DNA of 64,000 nt, from NCBI GenBank assembly GCA_038322235.1, contig JBBQFQ010000003.1, forward strand, positions 1 through 64,000. Direction: 5' to 3'. The translations under genes were made by a program, and so were the position numbers. The notes under the pieces are model-generated. The model saw only the letters and a program-made list of their open reading frames with translations. It searched no databases and was not told the origin of the DNA. Source of the stretch: SZAS-18 sp038322235 (GTDB lineage: Bacteria > Verrucomicrobiota > Verrucomicrobiia > Chthoniobacterales > SZAS-18). This document shows positions 59,553-64,000 of this stretch, piece after piece (the first letter of the stretch is position 1; each line of letters opens with the position of its first letter).

Positions 59553-60464
59553 ATGCAGCACGACTACCTCCAGCTCGCCGCGCTCGCGGCCGTGATCCGC
59601 GAAGGTAGCTTCGAGCGCGCCGCGGCGGCGCTCCACGTCACGCCCTCCGCGATCTCGCAGCGCGTGAAGCTGCTCGAGGACACCGCAGGCAGCGTCCTCG
59701 TCCTCCGGGGCAAACCCTGCACCGCCACGCCGGCGGGCGAGAGCTACTACCGCCACGCGCTCCAGGTGGAGCTGCTGGAATCGGATCTTGCGCGGGCGCT
59801 CTCGGCCGGGAATTCCTCCCGGACCGGCCGCGGCGTGGGGGCGCCCCCCGTCTCGATCGCGGTGAATGCCGACAGCCTCGCGACGTGGCTGATCCCCGCC
59901 CTCACGTCCTTCGCCACGGAGACGGGACTGCGCGTGAAGGTGGAGGTCGATGACCAGGATCACACCGCCGAATGGCTGCGCGCCGGCCGCGTGCTCGGTG
60001 CGGTCACGGCCGAGGCTGTGCCCGTGCAGGGCTGTCGCGTGGAGCCACTCGGGACGATGCGCTACCGCGCGACCGCCAGTCGCGCGTTCCTCCGCAAGTG
60101 GTTTCCGGACGGCGTCACGCGCGAGACGCTTCGCGCCGCGCCGACGCTCTTCTACAACCGGAAGGATCAGCTCGAGCACCGCTTCGTCGCGCGGACGCTC
60201 GGATTTCGGAAGGTGCCGCTCCTGGCGCACTGGATTCCGTCCACGACCGCATTCGTGGAGGCGTCGCTCACGGGGCTCGGTTGGGGGATCAATCCGGAGC
60301 CACTCGTCGCCGAACATTTGCGGCGCGGACGGCTCGTCGATCTCGTGGCGGGAAAGGTCCTGAACGTCCCGCTCTTCTGGCAGCACTGGCGGATCGAATC
60401 CGCCACCCTTGGAGCGCTGACCCGCGCCCTGATGCGCGCGGCGAAGGAGACACTCGCGGCCTGA
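59553..60464 (+). CDS. argP: LysR-type regulator ArgP (LysG)
   Basis: This 303-residue regulator has an N-terminal winged helix-turn-helix with G-S-F-E-R-A-A-A-A-L-H-V-T-P-S-A-I-S-Q-R and a LysR substrate-binding C-terminal domain. It is closest to ArgP/LysG, which sense arginine and lysine. It is divergent from the exporter gene, with which it shares a 68-bp intergenic region, and probably activates that exporter. The ATG at 59553 is clear. Confidence 0.94.
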   Translation: MQHDYLQLAALAAVIREGSFERAAAALHVTPSAISQRVKLLEDTAGSVLVLRGKPCTATPAGESYYRHALQVELLESDLARALSAGNSSRTGRGVGAPPVSIAVNADSLATWLIPALTSFATETGLRVKVEVDDQDHTAEWLRAGRVLGAVTAEAVPVQGCRVEPLGTMRYRATASRAFLRKWFPDGVTRETLRAAPTLFYNRKDQLEHRFVARTLGFRKVPLLAHWIPSTTAFVEASLTGLGWGINPEPLVAEHLRRGRLVDLVAGKVLNVPLFWQHWRIESATLGALTRALMRAAKETLAA

Positions 60465-60477
60465 GGGCGGACGACGC

Positions 60478-61824
60478 TCACTTCGGGAGAATCAAGCGCG
60501 CGGCGCAACCCGTCCGATCGGTCCGATTCTCGAGATTGAGCGAGCCGCCGTGCGCCTCCGCGATCTGCCGGCAGAGCACGAGCCCGATGCCCGAGCCCTT
60601 CGGTTTCGTGGTGAAAAAGGGAACGAACAGGTTCTTCGTACCGGCGATGCCGGGGCCTTCGTCGCGCACGACGATTTCCACCGCCGTCCCGAGATCCGCC
60701 CAGCACATCGAAACGCCGCCGCCCGTCTCGCTCGCGGCTTCCACGCCGTTCTTCACGAGATTCACGAGCAACTGCTCGATCTGGTCGGCGTCGATCGCCG
60801 CGAGGACGTCCGGGCCGCGTTCGACCGAGACCACCTTGCGCTGCTCGAGGCCCGCGACCCGCAAGACCAGCTCGCCGACCGAGTGAGGCGAGCGCGAAGG
60901 CTTCGGGAGCCGCGCGAGATTCGCGTAGGCCGACATGAACCGGTTGAGCGATTCGGCGCGCGCGCCGATGACATCGAGTCCGCCGCCGACGTCCTCCTTC
61001 CAATCGTCCGCGAGCGGGTCGCGCGAAATGATCGTCTTCAGCGACCCGGCGAGCGAGCGAATCGGGGCGAGGGAGTTGTTGATCTCATGCCCGAGCACCC
61101 GGACGAGGCGCTGCCAGGCCTGCCGCTCTTCTTCCCGCAGTGGCGCGGAGACGTCCGCGAGCACGAGCAGTTCGTGCGGCCGGCCGCCCTCGCGAAAGGT
61201 ATCGCGATGGATATTGAAGCGGCCCTTTGCGCCCGGAAGATCGAGCTCGATCACCTGCTCGGCCGCTCCCTCGAGACCGGCCTCGAGTCCCAGATCGATC
61301 GCGGCCGACTTCAGCAATTCCTTCGGCGTCCGCGCGAGCATCGCCGCGCCCGAGCGATTGACGAGCGCGAGCCGCCGATCGGAATCGAACGCAAAAATTC
61401 CGACGGGGATTTCCTCCATCACCTTCCGGAGCAAAGCCTCGGCTTCCTGCGCGCCCAGACGCTGCGTGCGGAGCGTTTCGCCGAGCGTATTGACCTCGCG
61501 CACGACCGCGCCGAGCGAGTCGTCATCGGCCGCGCCGCGCACCCGCAGGGAGTAGTCGCCCTCGCGCACCGCGTTGAGAACATTGGCGAGCGTCTGGAGC
61601 GGCCGGACGACGGCGGAACGGGTCGCCGCGATGCCCCCGACCGCGAAGCCGACCGCGAGAAGGCCGAACGTCCAGATGACCTTGGCGGAGAAGTTTCCCG
61701 CGATCATCAGACCGAAACAAATCAGCACCGCCGGAGCGCACGCGATCGCCGCCATGTACACCACGCGACGATGGAGCGAGGCCTTCGAGCGACGTCGGGC
61801 CTGGTCGAGGGAGAGCGTGGGCAC
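60478..61824 (-). CDS. NtrY-like sensor histidine kinase
   Basis: This 448-residue kinase has two membrane spans near residues 20-70, a HAMP domain (about 75-125), a PAS-like domain (about 130-235) and a histidine kinase core with L-G-H-E-I-N-N-S-L-A-P-I (H-box), L-V-N-L-V-K-N-G-V-E-A (N-box), D-E-G-P-G-I and G-S-G-I-G-L-V. This H-box is typical of NtrY-family partners of sigma-54 activators. The start is a GTG at 61824. It lies upstream of the sigma-54 promoter at 62135, oriented away. No response regulator is in the window. Confidence 0.88.
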   Translation of the reverse strand: MPTLSLDQARRRSKASLHRRVVYMAAIACAPAVLICFGLMIAGNFSAKVIWTFGLLAVGFAVGGIAATRSAVVRPLQTLANVLNAVREGDYSLRVRGAADDDSLGAVVREVNTLGETLRTQRLGAQEAEALLRKVMEEIPVGIFAFDSDRRLALVNRSGAAMLARTPKELLKSAAIDLGLEAGLEGAAEQVIELDLPGAKGRFNIHRDTFREGGRPHELLVLADVSAPLREEERQAWQRLVRVLGHEINNSLAPIRSLAGSLKTIISRDPLADDWKEDVGGGLDVIGARAESLNRFMSAYANLARLPKPSRSPHSVGELVLRVAGLEQRKVVSVERGPDVLAAIDADQIEQLLVNLVKNGVEAASETGGGVSMCWADLGTAVEIVVRDEGPGIAGTKNLFVPFFTTKPKGSGIGLVLCRQIAEAHGGSLNLENRTDRTGCAARLILPK

Positions 61825-62018
61825 GCCCTAGAAGACACATCGGTTTGATGGATTGCACCCGCAAAATCTTGCGAAGTGCGGCGGACCGATTCGTCCGCGG
61901 GCAAGCGAGTCGGCGAGCGCCCCTCCCCTGGGCGCGAAAACAGGACGGACGCTCGCACCCGGGAGCGCAGCGCGGCCGGCCTCACCCCGGCGGCATCACC
62001 AAATCCGCTGACCGAAAC

Positions 62019-62038
62019 CCGTCCCATTCATGGGACGG
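62019..62038. promoter_or_regulatory. Palindrome, likely enhancer-binding-protein site
   Basis: CCGTCCCATTCATGGGACGG has perfect 9-bp arms around a 2-bp centre. It lies 97-131 bp upstream of the sigma-54 promoter, the typical distance for upstream activator sequences of NtrC-family proteins. Confidence 0.65.
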
Positions 62039-62134
62039 CCATTTCCCGGCACCGGAATGCAAATCTTGCGGATCTGATTCATGACATTGTTGTTAACTCC
62101 TCCTGTCCATCCACTTAAGAAATCTACATGAGCG

Positions 62135-62150
62135 TGGCACGGGCCTTGCA
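62135..62150 (+). promoter_or_regulatory. Sigma-54 promoter
   Basis: TGGCACGGGCCTTGCA matches the sigma-54 consensus TGGCACG-N4-TTGCA. The invariant GG at 62136-62137 and GC at 62148-62149 are separated by 10 bp. The expected start is near 62161, about 15 bp before the ATG at 62176. Confidence 0.85.
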
Positions 62151-62175
62151 AACAGGGGGCGTAACCCGCGAACCC

Positions 62176-62496
62176 ATGAACGCCATCGCTCCACTCCATC
62201 GCCCGAAACTTGCCTCGCGTTCGCTCGCGCCGCTCATCGTTTGTCTCACGGCGCTGGCGCTCCCCGCGGCGTGGGATCTGGCCCAGAGCCGCAATCTCTC
62301 GGACCCCACGCTTTCGCTCCTGCACTTCGGCGCGATGCCGTCCGCGAGTTCCTGCTCCGTGCCGGTGAACGCCGAACCGAAGGATGGACAGAAGTGCGAG
62401 GCGGATCAACCGACCAAGATTTCCAATTCCTGCACCCGCTCGACGACGCCCTCGCTGCCGAGCATCCGGGTGAATTTCTCCGACCTCCTCCGCTGA
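62176..62496 (+). CDS. Small exported protein in the sigma-54 operon
   Basis: This 106-residue protein has a hydrophobic segment near residues 17-32 (L-A-P-L-I-V-C-L-T-A-L-A-L-P-A-A) after a basic N-terminus, which may be a signal peptide, and a Ser/Cys/Pro-rich mature part with three cysteines. It starts 26 bp from the sigma-54 promoter and precedes the adaptor gene. I do not recognise a family. An earlier in-frame ATG at 62128 is excluded because it precedes the promoter. Confidence 0.6.
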   Translation: MNAIAPLHRPKLASRSLAPLIVCLTALALPAAWDLAQSRNLSDPTLSLLHFGAMPSASSCSVPVNAEPKDGQKCEADQPTKISNSCTRSTTPSLPSIRVNFSDLLR

Positions 62497-62617
62497 TCTG
62501 ATTCGCCATCTGCTCCCTGCCATGGATTCTGTCGCCGGCACCAAGCCCTCCAACGCGCCGAACGTGACCGCCACCCGGATCACGCCCATCGGAGCGTTTA
62601 CGCCGCACTCAACCAGC

Positions 62618-63871
62618 ATGGATATCCCCCGCCCTGATCGCTCCCGCCAGAAGCGGATGAAACGCATCATGGTCGGCGCGGGAGCGGTACTCGGTCTGGC
62701 GGTCATCACGCTGGGGGTCTCCCGGCTGCGTCCGGCCGCGCCGCTCGTGGAGCGGAGTTCGGTCTGGATCGACACCGTCAAGCGGGGCCCGATGGTCCGG
62801 CAGGTGCGCGGCCTCGGCACGCTCGTCCCGGAAGACATCCAGTGGATCGCGGCCCGGACGGAAGGACGCGTGGAGCGCATCATCGCGCGGCCCGGCAAGA
62901 CGGTCGCCGCGGACGACATCCTCTGCATTCTCACGAACCCGGAACTCACGCAGGAGGCCATGGATGCCGACCTCAACGCGAAGGCGGCGGAAGCAAAGCT
63001 CGTCAGTCTGCGCGTGCAACTCGAGGGCCAGGTGCTCGACAAGCGGGCGGAAAACGCCAAGCTCAGCGCCGATCTCCAGCAGGCGGAGCTCCAGCTCCAG
63101 GTGAACGAAGAGCTCTCGAAGAATGGCCTCGTCTCGACGTTGGAACTCAAGCTCTCGCGTCTGAAGGCGACCGACTTCCGCGCCCGCTTCGTCATCGATC
63201 AGCAGCGCTTGAAGTTCACCGAGGAATCGCTCCGCCCGCAGCTCGCGGTGCAGGAAGCGGATGTGGAGCGACTCAAGGCCGCGGCCACGCTCAAGCGCGG
63301 CCAGGTGAACGCGCTCCAGGTGCGGGCCGGCATGGTGGGCGTGCTCCAGCAGCTGCCGCTCGACGTCGGCCAGCGCGTGACCATCGGCACCAATCTCGCC
63401 CGCGTCGCCGATCCGAGCCGGCTCAAGGCCGAGGTGCGCATCGCGGAAACGCAGGCGAAGGATATCCAGATCGGCCAGGTGGCGACCGTCGACACCCGCA
63501 ATGGCATCGTGCAGGGCAACGTGGCGCGCGTCGATCCGGCGGTCCAAAACGGCACCGTGAAGGTGGATATCGCCCTGACCGGCGAACTCCCCAAGGGCGC
63601 GCGACCCGACCTCAGCGTGGAAGGCGTGGTCGAACTCGAGCGTCTCGCGGACGTGATCTTCGTCGGGCGCCCCGCCTACGGCCAGGAGCGCGGCAAGGTC
63701 GGTCTCTTCAAACTCTCCGAGGACGGCAAGGAAGCTACGCGCATCCCGGTCGACCTCGGTCGGAGCAGCGTCAACACCGTGGAAATCGTCTCCGGCCTGC
63801 AGCCGGGCGACCGCGTGATCCTCTCCGACATGACGAACTGGGACGCGCACGACCGCGTGCGGCTCAATTGA
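62618..63871 (+). CDS. MacA/HlyD-type efflux periplasmic adaptor
   Basis: This 417-residue protein has a membrane anchor near residues 15-34, a barrel-sandwich region T-E-G-R-V-E-R-I-I-A-R-P-G-K-T-V, a long helical hairpin (about 100-230), and a beta-barrel with G-Q-V-A-T-V-D-T-R-N-G-I. It bridges an inner-membrane pump and an outer-membrane channel. The ATG at 62618 starts M-D-I-P-R-P-D; an earlier ATG at 62522 is also possible. It precedes an ABC ATPase, so a MacAB-like pump is likely, expressed from the sigma-54 promoter. Confidence 0.88.
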   Translation: MDIPRPDRSRQKRMKRIMVGAGAVLGLAVITLGVSRLRPAAPLVERSSVWIDTVKRGPMVRQVRGLGTLVPEDIQWIAARTEGRVERIIARPGKTVAADDILCILTNPELTQEAMDADLNAKAAEAKLVSLRVQLEGQVLDKRAENAKLSADLQQAELQLQVNEELSKNGLVSTLELKLSRLKATDFRARFVIDQQRLKFTEESLRPQLAVQEADVERLKAAATLKRGQVNALQVRAGMVGVLQQLPLDVGQRVTIGTNLARVADPSRLKAEVRIAETQAKDIQIGQVATVDTRNGIVQGNVARVDPAVQNGTVKVDIALTGELPKGARPDLSVEGVVELERLADVIFVGRPAYGQERGKVGLFKLSEDGKEATRIPVDLGRSSVNTVEIVSGLQPGDRVILSDMTNWDAHDRVRLN

Positions 63872-63939
63872 CGGAAGCCGAAATCGACCCGGGCCATTCA
63901 CCAACCTCCAGCTTCACTCTTCGACCTGCCCCCACCACC

Positions 63940-64000
63940 ATGCCTGCCCTCATCGCCCTCGACGCCATCACGAAAGTCTTCCTCACCGACGAGGTGGAGA
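63940..64000 (+). CDS. ABC transporter ATP-binding protein, 5' end only
   Basis: An ATG at 63940 opens M-P-A-L-I-A-L-D-A-I-T-K-V-F-L-T-D-E-V-E and runs off the window. This resembles the first strand of MacB/LolD-type ABC ATPases. It lies 68 bp after the adaptor gene. The Walker motifs lie beyond the window, so the family is only inferred from the start and the neighbour. Confidence 0.7.
   Translation, partial: MPALIALDAITKVFLTDEVE

Larger units (their letters stand above)
61825..62175. promoter_or_regulatory. Regulatory region with sigma-54 promoter
   Basis: The intergenic region holds a sigma-54 promoter at 62135-62150 and a 20-bp palindrome at 62019-62038. No other gene is seen. It is the control region for the downstream exporter genes, and perhaps also for the divergent kinase. 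The ORF starting ATG at 62128 runs through the promoter itself and was rejected. Confidence 0.7.

Noticed and set aside
62128..62496. The small exported protein starting at the ATG at 62128
   Set aside because: This start precedes the sigma-54 promoter at 62135-62150; the ATG at 62176 fits the expected transcription start.

Overview
The window is GC-rich chromosomal DNA that most resembles Verrucomicrobiota. The clues are a PEP-CTERM protein ending in a V-P-E-P-S-T sorting tail, an unlinked ECF sigma factor next to a Ser/Thr kinase-TPR protein, a DUF4912 protein, two ExbD paralogues in a Ton operon, a GYF_2 membrane protein and an AlkP-TPR fusion. The phylum is an inference from gene content; I cannot fix the class. 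I saw no rRNA, tRNA, CRISPR array, transposase or phage genes.

Layout. 1-8.0 kb: a minus-strand information-processing operon nusA-infB-rbfA-nrnA-truB, followed by a 29-residue basic peptide and an SsuBC/TauBC-type ABC importer pair. 8.2-14.5 kb: an anti-sigma-like membrane protein, hisF, a DUF4912 protein coupled to a XerC/D recombinase, a methyltransferase, a DUF1826-like protein and a secreted protein. 14.6-18.6 kb: an oxalate:CoA-ligase-like enzyme, a PanE-family reductase and an OxlT-like carrier, which together look like a compact oxalate assimilation locus. 18.8-28.3 kb: glnB with a strong terminator, a lipoprotein, a PilC/GspF protein, a zinc-ribbon protein, a degenerate MBL-fold protein, a UbiA prenyltransferase, a TPR membrane protein, lysC, a VOC protein, an M28 peptidase and a glycine-rich RRM protein. 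28.6-32.3 kb: exbB-exbD-exbD-tonB, menG and an unlisted 54-residue membrane peptide. 32.4-39.7 kb: a GYF_2 membrane protein translationally coupled to addB and addA. 39.6-41.4 kb: a GAF-PP2C-ATPase signalling phosphatase.

41.5-49.8 kb is the most unusual part. An ECF sigma factor and a Ser/Thr kinase precede a 134-residue protein that looks like an NHLP-type RiPP precursor. Facing it is an operon of a trypsin-like protease, a subtilase without an obvious signal peptide and a stand-alone LanM-type (DUF4135) dehydratase that keeps its catalytic residues but has no LanC cyclase domain. I read this as an atypical class II lanthipeptide-like system.

50-61.8 kb: a GNAT protein, a helical hypothetical protein, a 0.3-kb array of 40-bp hairpin repeats, a PEP-CTERM protein, an AlkP-TPR enzyme, an azurin-like cupredoxin, a remnant of a beta-barrel-like C-terminus, a cyclophilin, FloA flotillin with a partner, the divergent argO/argP pair and an NtrY-like histidine kinase. 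61.8-64 kb: a near-perfect sigma-54 promoter with an upstream palindrome drives a small exported protein, a MacA/HlyD-type adaptor and the start of an ABC ATPase, so the adjacent kinase probably belongs to a sigma-54-dependent efflux switch.
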